Shown one piece after another: positions 1-9,266 of a DNA stretch of 18,915 nucleotides. How positions within the stretch are numbered: the stretch's first letter is position 1; each line of letters begins with the position of its first letter. The notes under the pieces are model-generated. The model saw only the letters and a list, made by a program, of their open reading frames with translations, was not told the DNA's origin and ran no database searches. The translations under genes and the position numbers were made by a program. Origin of the DNA: Bacteroidota bacterium (GTDB lineage: Bacteria > Bacteroidota > Bacteroidia > Flavobacteriales > Flavobacteriaceae); assembly GCA_024280815.1 (NCBI GenBank), contig JAJRPL010000239.1, forward strand, positions 1 to 18,915, in the 5' to 3' direction.

Positions 1-378
1 GTAAGGCTCCATAGCCATATTGTTTCCTACATCTAGAATCCATAGTAAACCAACAGCAAACCAAAGTACAGGACTATGAGGGAAGGCGAATAAGCACAAA
101 CTACCTAATATAGCCCCTAATAAAAAATATGGTTTTCGTCTGCCCCATTTTGTTGACCATGTTTTATCTGACATCGCACCAATAATGGGTTGAATAATTA
201 ACCCTGTTACTGGACCCGCAATATTTAGTATAGGCAACATTTCTTCTGGAGCTCCTAAGTATAGAAAAATAGGATTAATAGCCGTTTGCTGCAAACCAAA
301 ACTATATTGAATTCCTAAAAATCCAACATTCATATTAAAAATTTGCCAAAAAGATAAAGAGGGTTTTTTAATTTTCAT
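1..378 (-). CDS. SLC45/GPH-like MFS sugar transporter, N-terminal part (runs off the left edge)
   Basis: Only the first 126 residues are present; the frame is open through position 1. The ATG is at 376-378, 20 bases after the stop of the preceding gene. The sequence shows an N-terminal FGLQQ segment (residues 28-32), an MFS motif-A-like loop (about 67-82, GAMSDKTWSTKWGRRK) and a DVGNNMAMEPY stretch (116-126). Hydrophobic segments lie between these. This pattern is typical of the SLC45/sucrose-maltose branch of glycoside/cation symporters, which move sugars through the cytoplasmic membrane with protons. It is the last visible gene of the minus-strand run. With SusCD and a fructokinase-like enzyme upstream, its likely job is to take the oligosaccharide or sugar released in the periplasm into the cytoplasm. 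The family call is confident; the substrate is not shown by the sequence. Confidence 0.85.
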   Translation of the reverse strand, partial: MKIKKPSLSFWQIFNMNVGFLGIQYSFGLQQTAINPIFLYLGAPEEMLPILNIAGPVTGLIIQPIIGAMSDKTWSTKWGRRKPYFLLGAILGSLCLFAFPHSPVLWFAVGLLWILDVGNNMAMEPY

Positions 379-398
379 TTTCTAAAAATAGGTATTTT

Positions 399-1307
399 TT
401 ATTTAATAGGCATAAAGACTTCAGCTTTCCATTCTAATTCATTACCACCAAAGTGAGGATTGTTGTAAAAAATTTCAATTGGTTTATTTTCGATGGCTAT
501 GTTATGTCTTTTAGCATATTCATGCAATGCAAACCAAGCTCTGTCAGAAGTAGTATAATTTCCGTTATAAATAGCTTTTAAGACTTTTCTTGATTTAAGG
601 ATATCAAATTTAATAGTATTGTCAATTGGCATAGAATCTTTTTGTTGTATCGGGAAACAGAAACGGAAATCGATTTTACCTTTATTTAAGTCCCAGTTAT
701 TAACTAGTATAAAAGGATAATTTCCGTTTTTAAGTTGATGAAGATGTATGAATTCTAAAAGTTTAGCATTGTATTTCATCATCTGTGTTGCTTTTTTTCG
801 CAGTTCAATATCCTTAAACTCTACATATGCATAAGCAGTTTCTGAGATTGTATCAATTAAGATATTTTTAACCTTAAACTTTTTTTCTAGCTGATTTTCA
901 ATTTCTTTTTTATAATTTCGAATTAAATTTAGTGCTGTTTTTTTGAATTTAGTATTTGAAAAAGGTACTGTTAAACGATTGTAAATGAAATTTTCTTTTT
1001 CAGAAATTCCAATAATAACATGAGTTACTGTATCATTCAATGATTTAAAATTCCACGTGAGATTTAAACCTCTATCCTTGATGTTTAGTGTTTGGTGTAA
1101 AGAGGTAAATGCTTTTTTATCAATTATTTTATAACTAAAAGAATCTAGTTCTTGATTAATAAAATTCCAATCATTAACACTAGTGTATACTGTGCCAGGT
1201 GATGTTTTTATTTTAAATCGTACCACATAGTCGTGAGGTTTAATAAATAAATACCAAACTAAACTTCCTAAAAGGGTAAATAGGATGAAATATTTAATCT
1301 TTTTCAT
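399..1307 (-). CDS. Membrane-anchored SRPBCC + GyrI-like (effector-binding) domain protein, 302 aa
   Basis: The protein starts with a short basic N-terminus and one hydrophobic segment (about residues 6-22), without a lipobox cysteine. This suggests a single inner-membrane anchor. Residues about 27-155 resemble an SRPBCC/polyketide-cyclase-like fold (TSPGTVYTSVNDW near the start, long amphipathic helix near 120-145). Residues about 160-302 match the GyrI-like/AraC effector-binding domain pattern: a GNYTTSDRAWFALHEYAKRH helix region (249-268), then a IEIFYNNP strand (277-284) and a terminal EVFMPIK. Such domains bind small amphipathic ligands. There is no helix-turn-helix, so it is not a DNA-binding regulator by itself. 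It sits 16 bases downstream of the haloperoxidase-like gene and 20 bases before the transporter gene, evidently in the same operon. Its ligand and role are unknown; a small-molecule sensing or chaperoning role is inference. Confidence 0.7.
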   Translation of the reverse strand: MKKIKYFILFTLLGSLVWYLFIKPHDYVVRFKIKTSPGTVYTSVNDWNFINQELDSFSYKIIDKKAFTSLHQTLNIKDRGLNLTWNFKSLNDTVTHVIIGISEKENFIYNRLTVPFSNTKFKKTALNLIRNYKKEIENQLEKKFKVKNILIDTISETAYAYVEFKDIELRKKATQMMKYNAKLLEFIHLHQLKNGNYPFILVNNWDLNKGKIDFRFCFPIQQKDSMPIDNTIKFDILKSRKVLKAIYNGNYTTSDRAWFALHEYAKRHNIAIENKPIEIFYNNPHFGGNELEWKAEVFMPIK

Positions 1308-1323
1308 TTAAAAATCTGTGGAG

Positions 1324-2652
1324 TTATTTAGTTGTCATTTTAAGATTATCTACCACAAACTTCCCTAAGTCCCGTCCTTGTTTTACCCCAATTTCAACCG
1401 CCGCACGATAATGAATACCTCCATACATTCTACTAATTGCAGCTTCATCTGCCGCTTGGTTAAAAGATTTATAACTTCTTATAGGTAATCCATAAACCAA
1501 TTCTGTATCATCATCAAAATTAAAATTATCGCCAAACACATCGGTTAAGGCTACCGCAGCAGCACCAGAAGCTACTGAATGCCCACTTGTATATTCTGGA
1601 AAAGGAGGTGTTTGCAAAACAGGCTTCCAATTTTCATCAATATGCTCATTAATTAAGGTTTCAGGTCTAATTAAATTACTACGATATTTTTCATCCCAAC
1701 AACTAATAAATGCATCAGCTATAGCAATTGAGGTTTTAGTATAGGCATAAACTGTTTTATCAAAATTGGTGTTTTCTTTTTTACAAGCAATTTTAGTGAT
1801 TCCAATCCAATGTGCACCAGGAGTTATTTTTTTAGTAGCAAACATAAGATGCCCACGCGTTACAGATACATACGGATTACAATCCCAAAATTGAGCAATA
1901 GCAACTTCTTCTGATTTATCACCTTTTTTAGTGATGTCCATACTGATATCATAAACTTCTTGAAGTTCTTTATAGAAATCACTTTCTTTATCCATCGAAA
2001 ATGGAGGAGGAGGCACGGGTTTAAATTGATCTGCTGTTTTGATTACAAAAGGACGAATTTTATCCCAATGAGGCTCTAATCCATCCATATAAGATGGTGG
2101 TGTAGGTTGCCATCTTGAAGGGTCTTCAGAATTTACAGAATACTTAGGCATCGTTCTTGTTTGATTGTAATTGTCTTGATTCATCCATTCATAAATATGA
2201 TTTGCAACCTCTAATCCATATTCTTTTGAGGCTGTAAATTCATTAGAATTCTTAGTATTCCATACTTGATACAAGCTGTCTCTATAAGTTTCTATTACTT
2301 TTTCAGAAAAAATTAATCGTTTATTCAAATCAATATGTGCAATCAATGCAGCCAATTGAAAATTGATAGGTTTTGAAGCATTAGCTTTTGGAATTACTTT
2401 TAGATCTCTTACTTGTCCTGCTATAGATAAATATTCGTCATTTTGCTGTGCAATAATTTCGTAAGCAGCAATATTTGGATAGGCAAAAACTCGACTTGCT
2501 ACTGGTGGTGAAAATATATCATGAACCATAACTTCACCAACTTTATCTACTGATTTGTGAAAATCTACCGAGGTAATTACAATAGGTTCTTGTTTTTGAT
2601 TACAAGAAACTAATAATCCAACAGCTAACAATACTATTATATAGTTTTTCAT
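1324..2652 (-). CDS. Vanadium-dependent haloperoxidase / PAP2-superfamily lipoprotein, 442 aa
   Basis: The signal peptide ends in LLVSC with the lipid-attachment cysteine at residue 17, so the protein is a lipoprotein. The C-terminal half carries the complete vanadate/phosphate pocket of the vanadium haloperoxidase and acid-phosphatase superfamily. Lys322 and Arg329 occur in EKYRSNLIRP, Ser356-Gly357-His358 in PEYTSGHSVASG, and Arg408 and His414 in SRMYGGIHYRAA. The spacings K-7-R and R-6-H match those of fungal vanadium chloroperoxidase. Family enzymes oxidise halides with hydrogen peroxide, or act as phosphatases with the same pocket; the sequence alone does not decide which. The ATG lies 5 bases after the stop of the interrupted propeller gene upstream, so the two are probably co-transcribed. 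A membrane-anchored haloperoxidase in a SusCD locus is unusual. The fold assignment is strong; the reaction is open. Confidence 0.88.
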   Translation of the reverse strand: MKNYIIVLLAVGLLVSCNQKQEPIVITSVDFHKSVDKVGEVMVHDIFSPPVASRVFAYPNIAAYEIIAQQNDEYLSIAGQVRDLKVIPKANASKPINFQLAALIAHIDLNKRLIFSEKVIETYRDSLYQVWNTKNSNEFTASKEYGLEVANHIYEWMNQDNYNQTRTMPKYSVNSEDPSRWQPTPPSYMDGLEPHWDKIRPFVIKTADQFKPVPPPPFSMDKESDFYKELQEVYDISMDITKKGDKSEEVAIAQFWDCNPYVSVTRGHLMFATKKITPGAHWIGITKIACKKENTNFDKTVYAYTKTSIAIADAFISCWDEKYRSNLIRPETLINEHIDENWKPVLQTPPFPEYTSGHSVASGAAAVALTDVFGDNFNFDDDTELVYGLPIRSYKSFNQAADEAAISRMYGGIHYRAAVEIGVKQGRDLGKFVVDNLKMTTK

Positions 2653-2657
2653 TGTTT

Positions 2658-5600
2658 TTAATTTAATTTGTATACTTGAGGTTTATCATTGTTTATAGTG
2701 ACGAGAAGGTATTTTACCTCTCCAATTTTAATAATATTTAATCCTTTTACGGCTTTTCTAAAAAAGTTAACACCAACTTTTTCTGCTGGTATAACTAGTT
2801 CGTTTTTTTGAATAATAGCTCCCGAAAAACTATCAAATTTACCATGATAAGGTGTCATACCAAAATAATTTCCTGCTAATAATACTTCATTTTTTCCATC
2901 TGCATTAAAATCGTATTTTAAAAGTGCTGTAATAGGAGCTAATTGCAGAGAGATATCAGTAAAAGGGATAAAGGTAAAATGGCCATTATTATTTTTTAAA
3001 TAACCTGAAGCTAATGTGGTTACTGTTAAAAGTGTTGTATTTTGTAGTTTTTCTTTTTCAAAAATATTTTCAATGGTTTGTCCTGCAAAATTTTTATAAC
3101 TTGTATATTTTTTCTTTAAATAAGTCAATTGACTTGCTAATTCATCTAAACCATGAAGCGTGTAGTAATTTCCATTTTTTTCTATAGCTAATATGGTCTC
3201 TGTTTTTTTATTTTTATCAAAATCGCCCACATACATTTTCATAGGAAACTTTTTTGAAGCTTTAAATTTTGAGTTTAGACCAAAATTACCCACTATATAA
3301 TCATCATCACCATCATTATCAATATCAAAAGGAATAATGCTTTGCCATAAGCCCTTAAGATTCTCTTTTAAAAATTGAGAAGTTACATCTTTAAAATCAC
3401 CATTATTATTTTGTAAAAATGTGGGTTGCATCCATTCGCCAACAACGATTATATCTTGTTGCCCATCCATATTAAAATCACTTATTGTGGCATCTGTAAT
3501 CATTCCTAAATTGCCAAGCGATTTCAGATTAAATGTAGTATTTTCATTAAGTAAAAGATAAGATTCGGGTGATTTACCAAAACTTTTAGTATCAGTATGA
3601 TTGCCTATAAAAATATCTAAATCGCCATCATTGTCGGCATCTAAAGTTTTTATAATTGATGCATTTTCAAAAGATTCAGGCAATGATGTTTTTGTAAAAT
3701 TAAAATCTCCATGATTAATATACAATCTATCTGATAAAGGGTTAGATTTTCCTGTATATTCACCACCACCTGATGCTATAAACAAATCATTTTTTTTATC
3801 ATTATTAAAATCTGTAATTACTGCTGATATATCTTCACTCAGTTTATCCTTTTCAAAAATTTTAAGTGCATTTTTTTTAAATCCATTATTTGTTTGAATA
3901 AATAATTGTGCAGGTTGATTTCTAGAACCACCAAAGAAAATATCATCTAACCCATCATTATTGAGATCGCCAACAGCAGTTGCAGGACCACGATCTTAAA
4001 TTTGATAGGGTATTAATTTATGTCGATTAGCATCAGAATACTTATTTTCTATATGTTTATAATCTAAACCTTTGATGCTGTCTATTAAGGTTAGTCCTAC
4101 TTTTTCTTTTGGAAATAGTATTGAATAATTGACAGCTAAACGATTTTGCAACGGCTTAATAGTTAAAGTTTGATTGGTTTTGACATTTTTAATGGTTTGA
4201 ATAGTATTATCTGTCCAAATGATGTTGATAGAATCGATAGTTTTAGTATTTCCATAGCCGAAATGAATTATAGCTTCAGATGACGATTGAAATCCTTTAG
4301 AAGTAAAAAGTTGTTTGTATTGTTTTATACCTTTATGATAAGAAATTACCTTTGTACCTATACCAAATAGATTCGCTTTTTTATAATTGAATTTTAATTT
4401 CAGATAGTTAGCCGTTGTATCGGTTGTATTTTTATAAAAAGTAGCATATGTATTACTATTATTGGTAACCAAATCAAGATCGCCATCATTATCAAAATCA
4501 GCATAAGCACTACCATTAGAGATTAAAGTATCATTGGGTATCCAATTTCCAGATTGATTTTTAAATGATAGATTTTTTTGTCCTTCAAAAATAAAATTTG
4601 CAACTGCACCAGACGGCATTTTATTTAAAGCCTCATTATCAATTAATTTAGATTTGTTTAGAGATGCAGAAATTTGATCGTTTGAAGTGAATTTTATATA
4701 ATCTAAATCATTTGGACGTTTTGGTATTCCGTTAGAAATAAATAGATCTTGCTCACCGTCTTGATTAAAATCACCAAACAATGCTGACCAGCTCCAATCG
4801 GTTGCCGATAAGCCACTGAATAAAGCTGTTTCAGAAAAATGGTTTCTATTATTTATCTGCAACATATTTCGTGTATATTGATAATGATAGCCTAATTTTT
4901 GAGTTCGCATAGTTAACATATCAATAGTTTCGTCTCCCATTGATGCTTTTAATACTTCTTCATCTTCGGGTGTCATATCTAATGTTAAAATATCTGTAAA
5001 GCCATCATGGTTTAAATCGGCAACGTCACTTCCCATTGAAAATCGACTTGTTTTACCAAAAAACTCTTTGAGTCGTTCTGTAAAAGTACCATCGCCATTG
5101 TTTAGGTAATAATAATCATCTTCATGAAAATCATTACTTACATAAATGTCTACATAGCCATCATTATTAAAATCATGTGTAGCAATACCTAAACCATAGC
5201 CATTTACACCACCAAAAATTCCAGCTTCTTCACTTACATCTGTAAACTTACCATTATCATTTCGTAAAAGTTTATCACCACTTTTGGGGTCTCTATTATT
5301 TCTTATGGAAGCTTTGCCGAACGAATTTTGTGTATGCACAGCATGATTTAATAAATACATGTCTAAATCACCATCATTGTCATAATCGAAAAATGCTGCA
5401 GTGGTTGAATAATTTTTAAAGTTCAAGCCATATTTTTTAGCTTGCTCTGTAAAAGTAGTATCCCCATTATTGATATACAATTCATTAGCTCCTTTTAATC
5501 CATTGATGCCTACTACAGCACAAACATATATATCTAATAAACCATCACCGTTTACATCTGCTATAATCGTTCCAGTATTCCAATCTGAATTACCTGCTAC

Positions 5601-5918
5601 GCCAGCACTATCTGTTATATCTTCAAAAACAAAGTTTCCTTTATTTAAATACAGTTTATTTTCACCTTGATTTGATGTAAAAAAAACATCTACTAAATGG
5701 TCATTATTAATATCTCCAACAGCAACGCCACCTCCGTTATAATAATAAAGATAGTCTAAGATATTAAGGTCATTTGTTGGTCTTAGAGTATTTTGAAAAT
5801 TTACATTTGTTGTTTTAGCCTCTAGTTTTTCAAATAAGTAAACATTGTTTTTTTTATCCTTGTTTGAACAGGATAGAAAGGTTAGTATAATAAATGGTAT
5901 GATTATTCTTTTAATCAT
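2658..5918 (-). pseudogene. Double FG-GAP/VCBS + ASPIC/UnbV surface lipoprotein, interrupted by an in-frame TAA
   Basis: This is one gene of about 1,086 codons, split by a TAA at 3996-3998 in the same frame. Before the stop are a lipoprotein signal (FLSC, Cys17), seven calcium-loop repeats (DINNDHLVD, DVNGDGLLD, DYDNDGDLD, DFNNDGYVD, DLNHDGFTD, DFNQDGEQD, DFDNDGDLD) and an ASPIC/UnbV domain (TSKGFQSSSEAIIHFG and following). After it the same frame continues DRGPATAVGDLNNDGLDD, aligning with the neighbouring paralogues, and adds seven more repeats to a normal FKLN-like C-terminus. No frameshift is involved. Codon TAA replaces a position that is Ser or Thr in the two paralogues, so a single base change such as TCA to TAA explains it. 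An internal TTG at 3783-3785 is a leucine codon of the continuing frame, not a start. The upstream GTG at 5946-5948 is rejected in favour of the ATG at 5916-5918, which gives a clean signal peptide. It may be a recent pseudogene, a sequencing error, or a gene still making a 640-residue one-propeller product. Confidence 0.85.
3996..3998 (-). other. Internal in-frame stop codon (TAA)
   Basis: On the minus strand the reading is CAA ATT TAA GAT CGT GGT CCT. The frame is open for 640 codons before and 445 codons after. The local protein context PYQI-stop-DRGPA aligns with PKMLSKEGPA and PYMNTYQGPD of the adjacent paralogues without a gap, which places the stop inside a conserved linker just before the second propeller. 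Confidence 0.9.
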
Positions 5919-5939
5919 TAAATTTAAATTGGTTTTATC

Positions 5940-5972
5940 AGACCTCACAGGTCTTTGAGACCTTTGAGGTCT
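5940..5972. repeat. REP-like inverted repeat between two propeller genes
   Basis: Two 15-base arms, agacctcacaggtct (5940-5954) and agacctttgaggtct (5958-5972), are complementary at 14 of 15 positions around a 3-base loop. A further ggtct follows at 5973-5977, running into the stop codon of the upstream gene. There is no T-run on either side, so an intrinsic terminator is unlikely. The reverse complement of the left arm occurs exactly at 12628-12642. The structure lies in the 57-base gap between the propeller genes, where it could stabilise or process the transcript. That role is inference. Confidence 0.75.
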
Positions 5973-5975
5973 GGT

Positions 5976-8900
5976 CTAGTTTAATTTAAAAATTTTAGGT
6001 TGGCTATTATTAACACCAACTATTAAATAGCGTTTTCTTTGTTTGCTCGTAAACCATTTCATTACTTTTACTTGGCCTTTTACTTTAAATCCTGTTTGAC
6101 TCTGGTTTATAAATTCTCCGTTTTTATTACCAAAAAGTACCAAACCTTTATTTGCGTCCAACCTTCCAAATTGAGGTTTGTAATTAAAATTATTTCCAGC
6201 AAGAATTAGATCTAAAACTCCATCTTTATTAATATCTTCACATTGAATTGCATTAATACAAGATAATTGAGCTGTAGCTGGAAGTTCTTTTACAGTGAAA
6301 TTTCCATGACCATCATTAAAAGCAATTAAATTGGCATGGGTAGTAATAGTTTTGACCTTTGCAGTTTTTAATATTTCTTTTGAAAAAAGCTCATCAATAG
6401 ATTTTACGGCATACTCACTAAATTTTAGATTTTGTTTTTTTAGTGAGCTTAGTTGTCCTGTAATCTCTCTTTTCAGATGAATTGGAATATCACGACCGTT
6501 AATAGTTTTAGTAAAAATCTGCTCTACTGTTCCGTTTTTATCAAAATCATTGACAAACATTTTAGCAGGATGTTCTTTATCTACTTTGTAGATGGTATTT
6601 AACCCTTGATTGCCTAAAATAAGATCAATATCACCATCATTATCTAAATCTTTGCCTTCAACGGTATTATACAATCCTGAATACTCACTTAAATTAGATG
6701 TTAGTTCTTCTAGGTTTGTACCTGTATTTTTAAATATTTTTGGTGACATCCATTCACCTACTAGAATCAAATCTTTTTTAGTATCACCATCTATATCTCT
6801 CCAAATGGCATCGGTTGTCATTCCTATAGATAGAGTACCAAGAGCTTTTGAACTGGTGATATTTCTGAAGTTACCTTTACCATCATTTTCTAATAGTATA
6901 TTTTTTGGAGAAACACCATAAGTTCCAGGAACACTTAAACTGGCAACAAATAAATCAACATCACCATCATTATCAAAATCATAAGGTGCAATAGCTGCTA
7001 TATTTGCTTTTGCTCTAGTAATTATTTTATAAGCATCAAAATTTCCTTTACCATCATTCAGATAAGCTCTTACACCTGTTCTGGCATGTTTAAAATTACC
7101 ACCAGAACCTATAATCAAATCTAAATCATTATCATTATCTATGTCGATAAATTCTGCCGTGGTGTCTTCAAACTCTACTTCTGTAGTGAAATTTGACACC
7201 TTTAATTTCCCGTTTTTTTTCTGAAGATATAGTTGCCCCTTTTGGTCATAAGCTCCACCAATAAATATATCTTCGTTCCCATCATTATCTACATCTCCAA
7301 TAGCAATAGCAGGTCCTTCTTTTGATAGCATTTTCGGAATTAATCCTTCAAAATTAAAATCAACATACAAATCTTCTTTATGAGCTTCAAGATCATTTTT
7401 AACTTCAGAAAAATATTTTTTTGATTGATTGAATAAATTTGGCTGAAAACTATTTTTAGCATCATCGATTTTAAAAGTAAGTGTTTGATTTGTAGTTGTA
7501 GCACCCAATTTTTGCACTTTTTTGTTTGGCCAAATTACGCTGAGCGAATCTACCTGTTTGAGATCAGCTAGACCAAAAGTCATTACATAATCAATAGATG
7601 ATTGAAACCCGCGAGAAGGAATTAACTCTTGACGTATGGTTTGACCATTTGCATAGAGTTCTACAATGCTTCCAACCGCAAATGGATTTAAAGTATCTCC
7701 TTTTAAATTCACTTTTATATAGTTGTTTTTTGAGTTGTTTTTGTAAACAAACAAAGGCATATTCATATTGTTGACAATCAAATCTAAATCGCCATCATTA
7801 TCTAAATCACCATAAGCGGCTCCGTTAGAAAAACTAGGTTCTTCAAAGCCCCAATTTTTTGTTGTATTAGAGAAAGTTAAATCGTGATTGTTTTTATAGG
7901 CATAATTAGAAATAGGCGTACTTGGCATACTATTTACAATTGAATCTTGTGAAGTTTTAACACCAGACAATGCCATTTTTTGATGTACTTCATTGGCAAA
8001 AAAGTCCATAAAATCTTGATTGGTTAAGTCATGATAAATACCATTACACACATAGATATCTTTATAACCATCATTATCCATGTCAAATAACAAAGCTCCC
8101 CAAGACCAGTCTGTTTGTGCGACTCCACTATACGAAGCAATTTCAGAAAAGGTGTTGTCACCATTATTTAACTGCAAGGTATTTTGCATATATTGATTGT
8201 AAAAATCTTTACTCTTCTTAAGCTTAAATAAATCATAACGTTCAAAATCACTAGTATTTTTTAGTCGTTCATCATTTTCTGGTAACATATCAGTCACAAA
8301 AATTTCTGGCAAACCATCATTATTAATATCTGCCATATCTGCTCCCATTGAAGATAAGCTTAAATGTGAAATTCTATTTTTAATATCTTCAGTAAAGGTT
8401 CCGTCACCATTATTGATGTATAAATAGTCACGTTCATAAAAATCATTTGACACATAAATATCTGGTAATAAATCGTTATTTACATCACCAATAGTAACAC
8501 CTAATCCAAAACCAATTAAACTTCCATAAATTCCTGCTTCTTCGCTTACATCTGTAAATGTACCATTGTCATTTCGCATTAATTTATCTCCACCACCTTT
8601 ACAAAAATCGGGTAAATCCCAGTCTTGACTTCTTAGCTCACGTTTGTTAGAGTAGCCGAGTGTGTTGACAGGTAAAAAACTATTATTTAAAATATAGGCA
8701 TCTAAATCGCCATCACCATCATAATCAAAAAATGCAGTATGTGTAGTAAAGCCACTATCGGCAAGATTGTATTCTTCGGCTTTTTCAGTAAAAGTAAGGT
8801 CTTTATTATTAATAAACAGTTCATTTTTTTGGTCATCACCTTTTAGGTTTCCTGCATTACAAACATAGATATCTAACCAGCCATCTGCATTAATATCGAC

Positions 8901-9266
8901 TAGTACAACACCTGTTGACCATGCTTTGTTACCTTCAGTTTTAGATTTTTTAGTAATATCTTCAAATTTTAAATCTCCTTTATTTAAATATAATTTATTC
9001 TTTTTTCTGTTTGCAGTCAAATACACATCTGGCAAACCATCATTATTAATATCTCCAATTGCTACACCGCCACCATTGTAAAAATTTCTGTATTTAAAAA
9101 CATTTAAATCTTTTTCATTTTCTACGGTGTTGATAAAATCAATTCCTGTGTGAGAGCTCTCTAATTTTGTAAATAAGGTATTCTTAATTTTAGATTTTGG
9201 TTTATCTTCTTTTTTACAAGATACTATGAGTAGTAGTACAATTAATGTGGTGAGTATTTTTTGCAT
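5976..9266 (-). CDS. Double FG-GAP/VCBS + ASPIC/UnbV lipoprotein, CRTAC1-like, 1096 aa (middle copy)
   Basis: The N-terminus MQKILTTLIVLLLIVSC ends in a lipobox with Cys17. It is followed by KKED, which resembles the K-(D/E)2 surface-export signal described for some Bacteroidota lipoproteins. Seven Ca-binding loops begin near residues 72, 124, 181, 261, 313, 396 and 487 (for example DINNDGLPD, DYDGDGDLD, DLDNDGDLD). An ASPIC/UnbV domain spans about 516-600 (PSRGFQSSIDYVMTFG, VDSLSVIWP). Seven further loops begin near 658, 708, 763, 824, 873, 907 and 1011. The layout suggests two seven-bladed beta-propellers joined by the ASPIC/UnbV domain. FG-GAP/VCBS propellers commonly bind glycans or proteins with calcium; no catalytic motif is recognised. 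The ATG overlaps the stop of the upstream paralogue by one base (TAATG at 9264-9268), implying translational coupling. The domain call is secure; the function is unknown. Confidence 0.93.
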   Translation of the reverse strand: MQKILTTLIVLLLIVSCKKEDKPKSKIKNTLFTKLESSHTGIDFINTVENEKDLNVFKYRNFYNGGGVAIGDINNDGLPDVYLTANRKKNKLYLNKGDLKFEDITKKSKTEGNKAWSTGVVLVDINADGWLDIYVCNAGNLKGDDQKNELFINNKDLTFTEKAEEYNLADSGFTTHTAFFDYDGDGDLDAYILNNSFLPVNTLGYSNKRELRSQDWDLPDFCKGGGDKLMRNDNGTFTDVSEEAGIYGSLIGFGLGVTIGDVNNDLLPDIYVSNDFYERDYLYINNGDGTFTEDIKNRISHLSLSSMGADMADINNDGLPEIFVTDMLPENDERLKNTSDFERYDLFKLKKSKDFYNQYMQNTLQLNNGDNTFSEIASYSGVAQTDWSWGALLFDMDNDGYKDIYVCNGIYHDLTNQDFMDFFANEVHQKMALSGVKTSQDSIVNSMPSTPISNYAYKNNHDLTFSNTTKNWGFEEPSFSNGAAYGDLDNDGDLDLIVNNMNMPLFVYKNNSKNNYIKVNLKGDTLNPFAVGSIVELYANGQTIRQELIPSRGFQSSIDYVMTFGLADLKQVDSLSVIWPNKKVQKLGATTTNQTLTFKIDDAKNSFQPNLFNQSKKYFSEVKNDLEAHKEDLYVDFNFEGLIPKMLSKEGPAIAIGDVDNDGNEDIFIGGAYDQKGQLYLQKKNGKLKVSNFTTEVEFEDTTAEFIDIDNDNDLDLIIGSGGNFKHARTGVRAYLNDGKGNFDAYKIITRAKANIAAIAPYDFDNDGDVDLFVASLSVPGTYGVSPKNILLENDGKGNFRNITSSKALGTLSIGMTTDAIWRDIDGDTKKDLILVGEWMSPKIFKNTGTNLEELTSNLSEYSGLYNTVEGKDLDNDGDIDLILGNQGLNTIYKVDKEHPAKMFVNDFDKNGTVEQIFTKTINGRDIPIHLKREITGQLSSLKKQNLKFSEYAVKSIDELFSKEILKTAKVKTITTHANLIAFNDGHGNFTVKELPATAQLSCINAIQCEDINKDGVLDLILAGNNFNYKPQFGRLDANKGLVLFGNKNGEFINQSQTGFKVKGQVKVMKWFTSKQRKRYLIVGVNNSQPKIFKLN

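Noticed and set aside
2658..3785. A separate 375-residue propeller gene starting at a TTG
   Set aside because: The TTG is a leucine codon inside a frame that continues upstream to the internal TAA and aligns with the paralogues; the fragment lacks a signal peptide, so it is the C-terminal part of the interrupted gene.
5919..5948. N-terminal extension of the third propeller gene from a GTG
   Set aside because: It would start inside the hairpin repeat and put ten polar residues before the signal peptide; the ATG at 5916-5918 gives a lipobox at residue 17, as in the paralogue that starts at 9266.
5940..5977. Possible CRISPR-like or terminator structure
   Set aside because: There is only one repeat unit with a 3-base loop and no spacers, and no T-run follows the hairpin on either strand.
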